DNA of 64,000 nucleotides from Rhynchopus sp. YZ270_cl-10 (GCA_964035575.1 OZ037925.1:868001-932000), one strand, 5' to 3'; counted from the first letter of the stretch, positions 22,240 through 32,925 are shown. The notes: generated from the sequence alone by a model not told the origin. Program-made: numbers and translations.

Positions 22240-23110
22240 GTGAAAATCTTGGGCAGTAAGCCCGGGAAAACCCGGGCTTAATTAATTTTGCGCAGAGCAA
22301 GCCCGGGTTCGAAGGCCGGGTTTACCCGGGCTTAAGCCTGGGTTTTCCCCGGGTTTTAACTTTTCTGGGGTGGGCTGCCCCACCCCACTCCGGGGGGTGT
22401 AGCCTCAGGGTGCAGCCCGGGGTAGTCAGTCGCCGAAACGAAGCTCTGTTGACAGAAAACAACAAAGTCAGTAAAGAAAACACACACGTCTATACTCAAG
22501 GGTTACCCACACCCAGAGCGCGACTTAATTGGTCAAACGCCGAAGGAAAAGGAAGCATGCATCATGGCGAAATAATAAAAGTAGCGTACCGTGCGCCTGC
22601 GGCGCAAGATTGCAACCCACCCTTCCCATCACATAATTTGGCTGTAAAAATGTGCAATTTTAAGCTCAATTTTTTGAAATGGTGCGTACCGTGGCTTCGC
22701 TTTGGGTGCCATGACCGCCCTTTCTTTGTTATAAATGTACTGTGGCTACTGACAATTCGCGCCTGGTGCACGAATTGCTATCAATGAAGTGCTGAATTAG
22801 ATAACCAAGGAATTTTCATATTCCGCCGGAGGCAACTTGAGCTGGGTTGGGGACCCGGCTCGACCGAGTTTCAGCGAAAACCCCCAAAACCTATAATATC
22901 CCCTGCGGAGGGGAAAATTATTTTTTTGGGCTGACCGAGCCAGCCCCTCGTGGGCGGAATTCTCTTTTGAACCCTGGGTTTGCAGAAAATTTTTTTACAC
23001 CAGTATTTTAATTATTTTCACAAAAAAACCAAGCCCGGGTACAAACCCGGGCTTCGAATTAATTTTGCTAGCTGGGGAAGCCCGGGATTTTCAACCCTGA
23101 ACCCGGGACA
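22240..23110. repeat. Cluster of CCCGGG words
   Basis: Two blocks (22240-22430 and 23025-23110) are dense in CCCGGG and AAGCCCGGG. Both contain CCCGGGCTT...AATTAATTTTG(C), so they look like related repeat ends. The stretch between them includes GTACCGTGCGCCTGCGGCGC, the reverse of the repeat at 12.7 kb. No coding sense. Confidence 0.5.
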
Positions 23111-23139
23111 CAATTTTTTTGGCAGATTTATTTTGTGCC

Positions 23140-23600
23140 AAAAACGTCCTTATTTGCATTTTTGGGATTCACCCGCGCAGTGGTGGGGTCAATCTCGAAA
23201 ATTGGACAATTTTTTGACCACTTAAATTTTTGAAAATATGAGCCCGGTCACTAATACGTGGGGCCCATTTTCGGCCAAAAAATGCTGCTCAAAAAAATTT
23301 TCAGATGAAAATTTTTCAGCCCCAAAACATACTGCGATTGGCATTTCCGGAATCTGTCCGCACTGTGGTGGGGTCAATTTGCCGAAATGGCCAAGTTCTT
23401 GGTTTTGGTCAAAATGAGTGTAAGGTAAAGGGGCCAAGGTAAATCCCACAACCCAGATTTTCTCTCCCAGATGCTGAAACATGAAAATGCGCGAAAACAC
23501 CGGCATTTGCATTTCCGGAATCCGTCCGTTCTGTGGTGGGGTCAATTTGCAGAATTGGGCAAGTTCTTGGTTTTTGTTAAAATGAGTACGGTACCAGTGT
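23140..23600 (+). repeat. CATTTCCGG(A)AT dispersed repeat array
   Basis: At least three units here (about 23155, 23340 and 23510), each with a TTTCCGGAAT.CGTCCG word (TTTTGGGATTCACCCG in the first unit), then GTGGTGGGGTCAATTT and usually AAGTTCTTGG. The interval of about 170-190 bp recalls a short satellite. The block 58260-58570 repeats the same order, including ATGAAAATGCGCGAAAACAC. Confidence 0.7.
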
Positions 23601-24607
23601 GATGTTAGTGCAGAGAACAAGTTTTCTAAGAAACCCCCTCATAGCACCTCCGGCATGCGGCCTGGTAGGATTTTTCAGAATGCACCAAAACCCCCGTTAC
23701 TTGCACAATCTGGAAGAAAACTTTCCAACACAAAAAAAATCGGCAACTTTCTTCAAACAGAAAGCCCCTCACCCCCCTCTTGGTAAGTACTGTAGTACGT
23801 GCAATTTTTTTGGCAGCCCTGTATATAAGCCCCGTGCAAATTTTTTGGCAACTTTCATTTTCCAAAAATCAGGGACAGGGACAGGTTTTTAGAAATAGCC
23901 CTGGGTGATTGTAGACAAAAAAAAAAATGTTTGTATTTGAGTGTGGCCGCTTCACTCTGTGTTCCAGTGGTTTTTTTTTAATTCTTTTTTGCAGAGCAAA
24001 AACCAAAAAAAAAAAAAAAAGAATGTTTACAGCAAACAACGAATAGGAGGTTCTGAAAGAAGTTACAACACCTTTCTTTATCCCCCGCGCTTCCTTCAAC
24101 CCTTTGCAGGGTCAAGTAGAGCAGAGTGCTGAGGAGTGTTGATTATTTCTACAGGGTGGAGTTCCAGGAGCGTGGGTTGTTCGTTGTTTACGACCTGCGC
24201 TGACTCTCTATTTTTTTGTATTTTTTTTTTTATTATTTCGTCTCAAACACTGTGAAGAAAAACCGTGGCTATCTTGTGACAGTAGTCTATAATCAAACAA
24301 AATATTTCGCCTCAAACACAAAATCTCATCACCAGAACAGAGTTACACATTCCCCGGTCCCTGCTCACAATTGCGGTGCAGGCATACCTCTCAGTTTCTT
24401 CACATCTTCGCGTGTAGCCAGGGGTTGTGTATCTGGATCGAAGTGTCTGGCTACAATTATCTTGCTCACACCCGGTACAGCTGCACAACGCAGGACAGGC
24501 GAGCCATACCGAGAACAAACACCCTGACGGCACCCCCCCTCCCACCTGGCTTACCATCGTGGTGGGAAGCAACCCGCCTGAGCTGTATTGGGTACACAGA
24601 AGGGAGC

Positions 24608-26305
24608 ATGCATCCGATGCGCTACCTGGACGCAGCGTTGACACTGGACGGCACACTCAGCGCAGTGGAGGAGAAGAAGCGGCGGCTGTTCTTCTACACG
24701 ATGCTCCTTCTTCTGTTCATCGTCGTGTGTGGGAGGTTTATGACGGAAGTGCCCGACACCGTCTCAGAGGTTGCACACGTCCTAGGGCTGGTTGGGACGT
24801 GCTGGGCCGTCACCGCCATCATCTGCAAGCGGCCGTTGACAATGTTTGTCATTGTGGGCTCGGTCGCCCTGGTCGGCATCTCGACACTGCTGCACGACCT
24901 GTCCCTGCAGACGCGTGGTTCATCGTCGTGGTACTCCTTCGTGCTGCTGGTGGACTTCTTCCTCGTGATGCAGACACCGCCCATATGGTATAACACGCTT
25001 GTAGTCGTCACGAACGTATGGGTTGTGGTGTGCTCAGTGGAGGGGTCGTTTCGCCTTGGGCTGTACGACGTGCCCGGCCTGATGTCGCAGGAGGTGAGGG
25101 CAGGGCGGATGCGTGATGTAGTCGACTGTGATAGTTACCCGTGTCCCGTAAGATTCCCGCCGCCCACGCTATTCGTGGGCATTTGCGTGTTCACAACAGA
25201 CTTCTTCGTGACACGGAAGTTTGCGGACGACCTACTGAAGGAGCAGGCCTCAATGGGTCGGACGATCAGCGTTGTGCAGGAGATTGCAACGCTTCTTGGT
25301 GGCTACGACGTGGAGCGGGTGGCAGGGCTGCTGGAGGCGCATGAGGGGACGTTGCCCAGGGAGATGAGTGACGCACTGCGCCGTCTGGAGCAGAACCTGC
25401 GGATGTACAAGGCGTACCTGCCGCAGACGTGTCTGCCGTTTGACGACAACGAGTCGCTCCCTCGTAACGATGATGCCAGTGACTCCACGACTCCATCAGT
25501 TGGCACTACAGTATCCATGTACCGTGCTCTCGAATCATCACGTACACTTGGCCTTTCAACTGTGACGGCAACACTGCTGACACTGGTCCTGGACACCCCA
25601 CTTATGGCTGAGGGGTGTGGTGATCACTTCTCCGACCTGTTCACATCTGTCATGATGAAGACACTTTCGGCTGTGGAGAAACACCGTGGGATGGTGGACG
25701 TGTTTGTCGGACACAGAGTGCACTGCTCCTTCAACGCATCCCGACTGCTGCCGACACACATCAGTGCTGCTTTGGGTGCTGTCTCTATGCTGGTGCGTGA
25801 CCTGAGCAACGCAGCTTCGTCCCTGCACGCTGCAGTTGCAACTGGGAAGATGTACCGTGGCGACATGGGTTGTGCGGTGATGCGCCGGTTCAGCATGGTG
25901 GGTGCGCTTGTCTGCGACGTGCATTCACTGGAATGTGCGGGCCGTCTCTTGAAGTGTGCAGTGATGTGCAACCGAACGTGTTTTGTGGATGCTGAGCAGA
26001 CACACCCACTACGTCTGTTGCCTTTCAAGGTGGAGCTGGATGCTGACTCAGAAGCACAGCTTGTGGCAGAGCTGCTTGTGGAAGATGGCAACTGTGAGGT
26101 TGCTGCACCACAAGAGTGGATGTACGAGCTGGGGGCGAAGGGGAAGTGGGAGGACTACAACACTGCAGTGCGTGGCTTCCTTGCGGGCAATGTGTCGAGC
26201 AGCGACCTTGCTGCAGTGGCAGAACGGTGTGGGTTTACACCTATCCAGCCTGTTACTGATGATTACAAGCACATTCTGTGTCTTTGCGAGCATCGCAAGG
26301 GTTGA
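24608..26305 (+). CDS. Six-TM membrane protein with degenerate class III cyclase domain, paralogue A
   Basis: One exon, 565 residues from ATG at 24608 (MHPMRYLDAALTLDGTL); earlier in-frame codons lie in flank sequence. Residues 28-200 hold about six TM helices, with a loop before the last carrying DCDSYPC. A helical linker follows (ASMGRTISVVQEIATLL to LRMYKAYLPQTCLPF, about 215-280), then a Ser/Thr-rich variable segment, then a class III nucleotidyl cyclase-like fold (about 305-470). The first metal-binding Asp may survive (LVLDTP). The second Asp is His (VGHRVHCSFN), and the Asn/Arg transition-state pair expected in VNVASRLE is replaced (VCDVHSLE). Inferred role: a sensor or regulatory pseudo-cyclase. 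The variable linker and C-terminal half are the same as in paralogue C. Confidence 0.75.
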   Translation: MHPMRYLDAALTLDGTLSAVEEKKRRLFFYTMLLLLFIVVCGRFMTEVPDTVSEVAHVLGLVGTCWAVTAIICKRPLTMFVIVGSVALVGISTLLHDLSLQTRGSSSWYSFVLLVDFFLVMQTPPIWYNTLVVVTNVWVVVCSVEGSFRLGLYDVPGLMSQEVRAGRMRDVVDCDSYPCPVRFPPPTLFVGICVFTTDFFVTRKFADDLLKEQASMGRTISVVQEIATLLGGYDVERVAGLLEAHEGTLPREMSDALRRLEQNLRMYKAYLPQTCLPFDDNESLPRNDDASDSTTPSVGTTVSMYRALESSRTLGLSTVTATLLTLVLDTPLMAEGCGDHFSDLFTSVMMKTLSAVEKHRGMVDVFVGHRVHCSFNASRLLPTHISAALGAVSMLVRDLSNAASSLHAAVATGKMYRGDMGCAVMRRFSMVGALVCDVHSLECAGRLLKCAVMCNRTCFVDAEQTHPLRLLPFKVELDADSEAQLVAELLVEDGNCEVAAPQEWMYELGAKGKWEDYNTAVRGFLAGNVSSSDLAAVAERCGFTPIQPVTDDYKHILCLCEHRKG

Positions 26306-26624
26306 GGTGTGGGTGGATTTCCATTCGCTCTGCACAGCACAGCGTCGACTGGCTTCCTATGACAGGAGTTAACAAAAACAGAACAAAAGACATAACGCTC
26401 TTACTCTTCTTGCCCCCCTCCCTCCGAATATTCAATCACACCAAACAACAGAGTCGTTAACACATAGTCGACCTCTTGCCACGTGAGACCTTAATAGTTC
26501 ATTAATAGCTTCGTTACACATAATCCTGTTAAAGTTTCCCTTCTTCTCTTCTGCGTTTTCGAAGTATTACTCATTTGTGACCCTCTGCACTTGACACCTG
26601 CGAGTTGGATTGGATCCACGCAGC

Positions 26625-28367
26625 ATGCACATTATACGATTTGTAAACGCAGCGTTGACACTGGACGGTACGCTTGGCCCGCTGGAAGTAAGGCAGCGAA
26701 GGATATTTTTCTACACGGCATGTGGCCTGGGTTCCCTAACGTGGGCTGGGACATCTAGTCTGGGTGTCACAGACACTGTGTCTCTGGTTGGCAACCTTCT
26801 AATCACACTTGGCTGCTGCTTGGCAGTTGCCACCATCCTCTGCAAGCGGCCTGTGACGACCCGTCTTGTTGTTGCTTTCGTATCATTGCTCAGCACAGCA
26901 ACCTTTCTGCATGACGTGGCATTGCGTACAGTAGGCTTGCAGATGTGGTTCCCGCTGATCCTGATGGTGGACCTCTTCCTCGTGATGCAGACGCCGCAGA
27001 TCTACACGAGGGTGTTGGTTGTGATGACGGTCATCTGGACCCTGATCTGCTCAGTGGAGGACTCCTTTCGTTTTGGGCTGTACGACATGCCTGGGCTCAT
27101 CCCTCAGGAGGAGAGGGCCAAGGACTTTCGTACTAAGGTAGATTGCGATGCGTACCCATGTCGCGTGAGTTTCCCACCCAATTCGTTATTTATTGGCCTT
27201 TGTGTGTTCGTAATAGACTTCTTGGTGACACGGAAGTTTGCTGAAGACTTAATCAAGGAGCAGGCCTCAATGGGTCGGACGATCAGCGTTGTGCAGGAGA
27301 TTGCAACGCTTCTTGGTGGCTACGACGTGGAGCGGGTGGCAGGGCTGCTGGAGGCGCATGAGGGGACGTTGCCCAGGGAGATGAGTGACGCACTGCGCCG
27401 TCTGGAGCAGAACCTGCGGATGTACAAGGCGTACCTGCCGCAGACGTGTCTGCCGTTTGACGACAACGACACAGGATTACGTTGCCCTTCTCGTTTTTCA
27501 TCAGATAGCTTGAGCGGAACTATCTCCGCGTCTGGCTCCACTTGTACGAGCCATGGAGTTGACACTACAGCATCCACACTGTTCCGTACTCTCGAATCGG
27601 CCCGTCCACTTGGCCTTTCAACTGTGTCAGCAACACTGATGACACTGGTCCTGGACACCCCACTTATGGCTGAGGGGTGTGGTGATCGCTTCTCCGACCT
27701 GTTCACATCTGTCATGATGAAGACACTTTCGGCTGTGGAGAAACACCGTGGGATGGTGGACGTGTTTGTCGGACACAGAGTGCACTGCTCCTTCAACGCA
27801 TCCCGACTGTTGGCCTCACATGTTGTCTCCGCTTTGGGTGCTGTCTCTATGCTGGTGCGTGACCTGAGCAACGCAGCTTCGTCCCTGCACGCTGCAGTTG
27901 CAACTGGGAAGATGTACCGTGGCGACATGGGTTGTGCGGTGATGCGCCGGTTCAGCATGGTGGGTGCGCTTGTCTGTGACGTGCATTCACTGGAATGTGC
28001 AGGCCGTCTCTTGAAGTGTGCAGTGATGTGCAACCGAACGTGTTTTGTGGATGCGGAGCAGACACACCCACTACGTCTGTTGCCTTTCAAGGTGGAGCTG
28101 GATGCTGACTCAGAAGCACAGCTTGTGGCAGAGCTGCTTGTGGAAGATGGCAACTGTGAGGTTGCTGCACCACAAGAGTGGATGTACGAGCTGGGGGCGA
28201 AGGGGAAGTGGGAGGACTACAACACTGCAGTGCGTGGCTTCCTCATGGGCAATGTGTCGAGCAGCGACCTTGCTGCAGTGGCAGAACGGTGTGGGTTTAC
28301 ACCTATCCAGCCTGTTACTGATGTTTATGAGCATATTCTGTGTCTTTGCGAGCATCGCAAGGGTTGA
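26625..28367 (+). CDS. Six-TM pseudo-cyclase-like protein, paralogue B
   Basis: One exon, 580 residues from ATG at 26625 (MHIIRFVNAALTLDGTLGPL). This start region differs from the MHPMRYL start of the other four. The TM block is diverged (LSTATFLHDVALRTVG) but keeps GLYDMPGL, DCDAYPC and the LFLVMQTPQ helix. From KEQASMGRTISVV onward it is nearly identical to the others except for its own Ser-rich linker (DTGLRCPSRFSSDSLSG...) and short changes such as LLASHVVSALG. The cyclase-like domain has the same His in the GHR motif. The 3' flank resembles that of paralogue E. Confidence 0.75.
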   Translation: MHIIRFVNAALTLDGTLGPLEVRQRRIFFYTACGLGSLTWAGTSSLGVTDTVSLVGNLLITLGCCLAVATILCKRPVTTRLVVAFVSLLSTATFLHDVALRTVGLQMWFPLILMVDLFLVMQTPQIYTRVLVVMTVIWTLICSVEDSFRFGLYDMPGLIPQEERAKDFRTKVDCDAYPCRVSFPPNSLFIGLCVFVIDFLVTRKFAEDLIKEQASMGRTISVVQEIATLLGGYDVERVAGLLEAHEGTLPREMSDALRRLEQNLRMYKAYLPQTCLPFDDNDTGLRCPSRFSSDSLSGTISASGSTCTSHGVDTTASTLFRTLESARPLGLSTVSATLMTLVLDTPLMAEGCGDRFSDLFTSVMMKTLSAVEKHRGMVDVFVGHRVHCSFNASRLLASHVVSALGAVSMLVRDLSNAASSLHAAVATGKMYRGDMGCAVMRRFSMVGALVCDVHSLECAGRLLKCAVMCNRTCFVDAEQTHPLRLLPFKVELDADSEAQLVAELLVEDGNCEVAAPQEWMYELGAKGKWEDYNTAVRGFLMGNVSSSDLAAVAERCGFTPIQPVTDVYEHILCLCEHRKG

Positions 28368-29033
28368 GGTGTGGGTGGATTTCCATCCGCCTTACCACGC
28401 CCAACAGACACACATTCTTACCCCACTCCCCGACCCTACTTTTTCCATTCGCCTGCTCTACAGCACAGCGTTGCTGCTTGCAATACCTTTGGTGCACACT
28501 ACACAGAAGCGCCACTCATTTCTATGCAGTGGAAGAGCTTCTCCCATACTAAGAAGGCTACGTGCACCATTAGTGTGAAACACTGTCAATCAGGCAGGTA
28601 CTATGTCATTTGTTTCTGTTTTATTCTGTTTTCTGGATTTTTTCGCCTGATGTTTTCCCCGCAACCTGCAGTCAGTACGACGCAGGCAATAATTCAGTAC
28701 CGTATTATATCAGGCTGGGTAACGGTTGTGATCAAGGTAAGTGAGCACAACCGAGGGTTACCTGGTGAAATGTTGTCTTTATGTGACACATTGTGTTGTC
28801 GTTTTCTTGCTTTGCAGACCTAGTTACACAAAATAGAATGAAACGAGCTGTGTATTTAGTTTTGTCTCTTCCCTCCTCCCTCCTCACCCTCACCCTCACC
28901 CTCAAAAAACATTCACACCGAACAGAGCGCCCGTTGTGGGCATCACACAGAGTTCACACAGTGTACTGTCGTGACATCGGTTGTGGGGGGAAGCAACCCG
29001 CCTGAGCTGTATTGGGTACACACAGAAGGGAGC
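28368..29033. other. Spacer between paralogues B and C
   Basis: Gene-flank sequence. It contains a weak CTAAGC-family trace at about 28728-28770 (GTGATCAAGGTAAGTGAGCA). The last 45 bases (GCAACCCGCCTGAGCTGTAT) match the 5' flanks of A and E. No other feature. Confidence 0.5.
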
Positions 29034-30728
29034 ATGCATCCGATGCGCTACCTGGACGCAGCGTTGACACTGGACGGCACACTCAGCGCAGTGGAGGAGA
29101 AGAAGCGAAGGATCCTCTTTTATACAACGGTTGGAGTATTCCACCTTGTCCTTATTGCTACACTTTTGAACAGTACCGACAAAGTGTCTCCAGTGGGACA
29201 CTGCTTCGTGTTGAGTGCCTGCTGCTTAGGAGTTGTGACTATCCTCTGCAAGCGGCCTCTGACGACATTTATCGTAGTTGCTGTCGTCTCGTTGTTCAGC
29301 ACAGCAACGTTCCTCTACGACCTGTCGCTGCGTCCACAGTCGCTGCAGTCGTGGTACACACTCATCCTGATGGTGGACCTCTTCCTCGCGATGCAGACAC
29401 CACCCTTCTACACAAAGGTGCTCGTTGTCGTGTCGCTATTGTGGATCCTGATCTGTGCAGTGGAGGACTCCTTTCGTTTTGGGCTTTACGACGTGCCTGG
29501 GCTTGTCACTCAGGAGGTCAGGGCTGAGAAGGTGCGAAATACCCTTGATTGCGATTCGTACCCATGTCGTGTGGATTTTCCACCTGTTACGTTGTTTGTG
29601 GGCATCAGTGTCTTCATAGCCGATGTCTTCGTGACCCACAAGTTTGCGGACGACCTACTGAAGGAGCAGGCCTCAATGGGTCGGACGATCAGCGTTGTGC
29701 AGGAGATTGCAACGCTTCTTGGTGGCTACGACGTGGAGCGGGTGGCAGGGCTGCTGGAGGCGCATGAGGGGACGTTGCCCAGGGAGATGAGTGACGCACT
29801 GCGCCGTCTGGAGCAGAACCTGCGGATGTACAAGGCGTACCTGCCGCAGACGTGTCTGCCGTTTGACGACAACGAGTCGCTCCCTCGTAACGATGATGCC
29901 AGTGACTCCACGACTCCATCAGTTGGCACTACAGTATCCATGTACCGTGCTCTCGAATCATCACGTACACTTGGCCTTTCAACTGTGACGGCAACACTGC
30001 TGACACTGGTCCTGGACACCCCACTTATGGCTGAGGGGTGTGGTGATCACTTCTCCGACCTGTTCACATCTGTCATGATGAAGACACTTTCGGCTGTGGA
30101 GAAACACCGTGGGATGGTGGACGTGTTTGTCGGACACAGAGTGCACTGCTCCTTCAACGCATCCCGACTGCTGCCGACACACATCAGTGCTGCTTTGGGT
30201 GCTGTCTCTATGCTGGTGCGTGACCTGAGCAACGCAGCTTCGTCCCTGCACGCTGCAGTTGCAACTGGGAAGATGTACCGTGGCGACATGGGTTGTGCGG
30301 TGATGCGCCGGTTCAGCATGGTGGGTGCGCTTGTCTGCGACGTGCATTCACTGGAATGTGCGGGCCGTCTCTTGAAGTGTGCAGTGATGTGCAACCGAAC
30401 GTGTTTTGTGGATGCTGAGCAGACACACCCACTACGTCTGTTGCCTTTCAAGGTGGAGCTGGATGCTGACTCAGAAGCACAGCTTGTGGCAGAGCTGCTT
30501 GTGGAAGATGGCAACTGTGAGGTTGCTGCACCACAAGAGTGGATGTACGAGCTGGGGGCGAAGGGGAAGTGGGAGGACTACAACACTGCAGTGCGTGGCT
30601 TCCTTGCGGGCAATGTGTCGAGCAGCGACCTTGCTGCAGTGGCAGAACGGTGTGGGTTTACACCTATCCAGCCTGTTACTGATGATTACAAGCACATTCT
30701 GTGTCTTTGCGAGCATCGCAAGGGTTGA
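29034..30728 (+). CDS. Six-TM pseudo-cyclase-like protein, paralogue C
   Basis: One exon, 564 residues from ATG at 29034. The first 26 residues equal A, D and E. The TM region is its own at the start (RILFYTTVGVFHLVLIATLL) but shares LSLRPQSLQSWYTLILMVDL with E. The linker (NESLPRNDDASDSTTP...) and the rest to the stop match A residue for residue as far as I can compare. This pairing with A for the C-terminal part and with E for part of the TM region is a mosaic pattern. The cyclase-like domain again has GHR in place of the metal-binding GD. Confidence 0.75.
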   Translation: MHPMRYLDAALTLDGTLSAVEEKKRRILFYTTVGVFHLVLIATLLNSTDKVSPVGHCFVLSACCLGVVTILCKRPLTTFIVVAVVSLFSTATFLYDLSLRPQSLQSWYTLILMVDLFLAMQTPPFYTKVLVVVSLLWILICAVEDSFRFGLYDVPGLVTQEVRAEKVRNTLDCDSYPCRVDFPPVTLFVGISVFIADVFVTHKFADDLLKEQASMGRTISVVQEIATLLGGYDVERVAGLLEAHEGTLPREMSDALRRLEQNLRMYKAYLPQTCLPFDDNESLPRNDDASDSTTPSVGTTVSMYRALESSRTLGLSTVTATLLTLVLDTPLMAEGCGDHFSDLFTSVMMKTLSAVEKHRGMVDVFVGHRVHCSFNASRLLPTHISAALGAVSMLVRDLSNAASSLHAAVATGKMYRGDMGCAVMRRFSMVGALVCDVHSLECAGRLLKCAVMCNRTCFVDAEQTHPLRLLPFKVELDADSEAQLVAELLVEDGNCEVAAPQEWMYELGAKGKWEDYNTAVRGFLAGNVSSSDLAAVAERCGFTPIQPVTDDYKHILCLCEHRKG

Positions 30729-30913
30729 GATGGGTGGATTTCCATCCCCCTATTCTGCACCTTGTTGCTGGCTTGCTACCTGGCTTCCGGAAGACCTAAA
30801 GGGTTACACGACACAAGACGAACGACACTGTAGATATTTTCCCTCCCCCAACCTGGCATCACTTAGGCCTAATTATCCTCTCTCTGCAATGACCAGCCGG
30901 AGTAGAGCACATC

Positions 30914-30992
30914 AGATGTAAACCACGAAATAGATGTCTGCCTGCATGGTTAGGTGTCCACCCAGCCATTGCATCAAGGTACACTGTTCACG
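30914..30992 (+). repeat. AAACCACGAAAT repeat, diverged copy
   Basis: GATGTAAACCACGAAATAGA then GCATGGTTAGGTGTCCACCC, as in 42129-42220 and 49967-50060. It lies in the 5' flank of paralogue D. Confidence 0.6.
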
Positions 30993-31218
30993 GACTGTTG
31001 CATTTCAAATCAATTTTTTTTTTATCCTTTCCCCGCCCACCCTCCATTACATCACACCAAACAACAAAGTCTCCCTTGGGGGCATCCACATTGCGCTCCT
31101 TCTCCTTACTGTAACGTCACATTTCCTTTCACCCAGCGGTACCGCGACCGTTCCGACCCCGCTAGCAACCTACCCATACGACAAACGGGAGCTGTATAGG
31201 CTACACACAGAAGGGAGC

Positions 31219-32925
31219 ATGCATCCGATGCGCTACCTGGGCGCAGCGTTGACACTGGACGGCACACTCAGCGCAGTGGAGGAGAAGAAGCGAAGAATTC
31301 TCTTTTATACGACGTTTGGCCTGTTTATTATAACCTGGCTTGGGACAGCAGTGACGCATGTCGTGGACATGGTGACGCTGGCTGGAAACTTCTTGACGTT
31401 GATTGCTTGCTTCTGGGCGATGGCAGCTATCCTCTGCAAGCGGGCTCTGACGACATTCATCGTGGTTGGTGTCGTCTGGTTGCTAAGCGCAGCTGCGTTC
31501 CTCTACGACCTTACCCTGCGGCCCATTGGCATCCAGTCGTGGTTCACGCTAGTCATCATGGTGGACCTCTTCCTCGTGATGCAGGCACCACCCTTCTACA
31601 CAAAGGTGCTCGTTGTGGTGACGGTCTTGTGGGCCGTTACCTGCGCAGTGGAGGACTCCTTTCGTTTTGGGCTTTACGACGTGCCTGGGCTTGTCACTCA
31701 GGAGGTCAGGGCTGAGAAGGTGCGAGATACCCTTGATTGTGATTCGTACCCATGTCGTGTGGATTTTCCGCCTGTTACGTTGTTTGTGGGGCTTGGTGTT
31801 TTTATGATAGACTTCTTCGTGACACGGAAGTTTGCGGACGACCTACTGAAGGAGCAGGCCTCAATGGGTCGGACGATCAGCGTTGTGCAGGAGATTGCAA
31901 CGCTTCTTGGTGGCTACGACGTGGAGCGGGTGGCAGGGCTGCTGGAGGCGCATGAGGGGACGTTGCCCAGGGAGATGAGTGACGCACTGCGCCGTCTGGA
32001 GCAGAACCTGCGGATGTACAAGGCGTACCTGCCGCAGACGTGTCTGCCGTTTGACGACAGCGATACCGATCTGCGTTGCATGTCTCGTGTGTCATCGGAT
32101 CTCATGAGTGCGGCTGCGTCTGTATCAATTTCATCTGCGTCGCGTACTCTCGAAGCATCCCGTATACTTGGCCTTTCAACTGTGAAGGCAACACTGCTGA
32201 CACTGGTCCTGGACACCCCACTCATGGCTGAGGGGTGTGGTGATCACTTCTCCGACCTGTTCACATCTGTTCTGATGAAGACACTTTCGGCTGTGGAGAA
32301 ACACCGTGGGATGGTGGACGTGTTTGTCGGACACAGAGTGCACTGCTCCTTCAACGCATCCCGACTGCTGCCGACACACATCAGTGCTGCTTTGGGTGCT
32401 GTCTCCATGCTGGTGCGTGACCTGAGCAACGCAGCTTCGTCCCTGCACGCTGCAGTTGCAACTGGGAAGATGTACCGTGGCGACATGGGTTGTGCGGTGA
32501 TGCGCCGGTTCAGCATGGTGGGTGCGCTTGTCTGTGACGTGCATTCACTGGAATGTGCAGGCCGTCTCTTGAAGTGTGCAGTGATGTGCAACCGAACGTG
32601 TTTTGTGGATGCTGAACAGACACACCCACTACGTCTGTTGCCTTTCAAGGTGGAGCTGGATGCTGACTCAGAAGCACAGCTTGTGGCTGAGCTGCTTGTG
32701 GAAGATGGCAACTGTGAGGTTGCTGCACCACAAGAGTGGATGTACGAGCTGGGGGCGAAGGGGAAGTGGGAGGATTACAACACTGCAGTGCGTGGCTTCC
32801 TTGCGGGCAATGTGTCGAGCAGCGACCTTGCTGCAGTGGCAGAACGGTGTGGGTTTACACCTATCCAGCCTGTTACTGATGTTTATGAGCATATTCTGTG
32901 TCTTTGCGAGCATCGCAAGGGTTGA
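31219..32925 (+). CDS. Six-TM pseudo-cyclase-like protein, paralogue D
   Basis: One exon, 568 residues from ATG at 31219. The first residues are MHPMRYLGAALTLDG. The TM block (FGLFIITWLGTAVTHVVDMV...) differs from all others. The extracellular loop is shared with C (GLVTQEVRAEKVRDTLDCDS). Its private linker is DTDLRCMSRVSSDLMSAAAS. The cyclase-like domain has LTSVLMKTLSAVEKHRG and the shared GHR motif. The 3' flank pairs with that of A (GCTCTGCACAGCACAGCGTC). About 490 bases of spacer upstream carry a 3rd copy of the AAACCACGAAAT repeat (30914-30992). Confidence 0.75.
   Translation: MHPMRYLGAALTLDGTLSAVEEKKRRILFYTTFGLFIITWLGTAVTHVVDMVTLAGNFLTLIACFWAMAAILCKRALTTFIVVGVVWLLSAAAFLYDLTLRPIGIQSWFTLVIMVDLFLVMQAPPFYTKVLVVVTVLWAVTCAVEDSFRFGLYDVPGLVTQEVRAEKVRDTLDCDSYPCRVDFPPVTLFVGLGVFMIDFFVTRKFADDLLKEQASMGRTISVVQEIATLLGGYDVERVAGLLEAHEGTLPREMSDALRRLEQNLRMYKAYLPQTCLPFDDSDTDLRCMSRVSSDLMSAAASVSISSASRTLEASRILGLSTVKATLLTLVLDTPLMAEGCGDHFSDLFTSVLMKTLSAVEKHRGMVDVFVGHRVHCSFNASRLLPTHISAALGAVSMLVRDLSNAASSLHAAVATGKMYRGDMGCAVMRRFSMVGALVCDVHSLECAGRLLKCAVMCNRTCFVDAEQTHPLRLLPFKVELDADSEAQLVAELLVEDGNCEVAAPQEWMYELGAKGKWEDYNTAVRGFLAGNVSSSDLAAVAERCGFTPIQPVTDVYEHILCLCEHRKG

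Larger units (their letters stand above)
20760..24607. other. Long spacer before the cyclase-like array
   Basis: I find no supported gene in about 3.8 kb. It holds the 136-bp MITE (21297-21432), a CCCGGG-rich block (22240-23110) and the CATTTCCG repeat block (23140-23600). An ATG frame at 20960 (MAPRVEVIQV...) is short and ends in low complexity. The last 500 bases are gene-flank sequence partly shared with the other cyclase-like genes. Confidence 0.55.
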
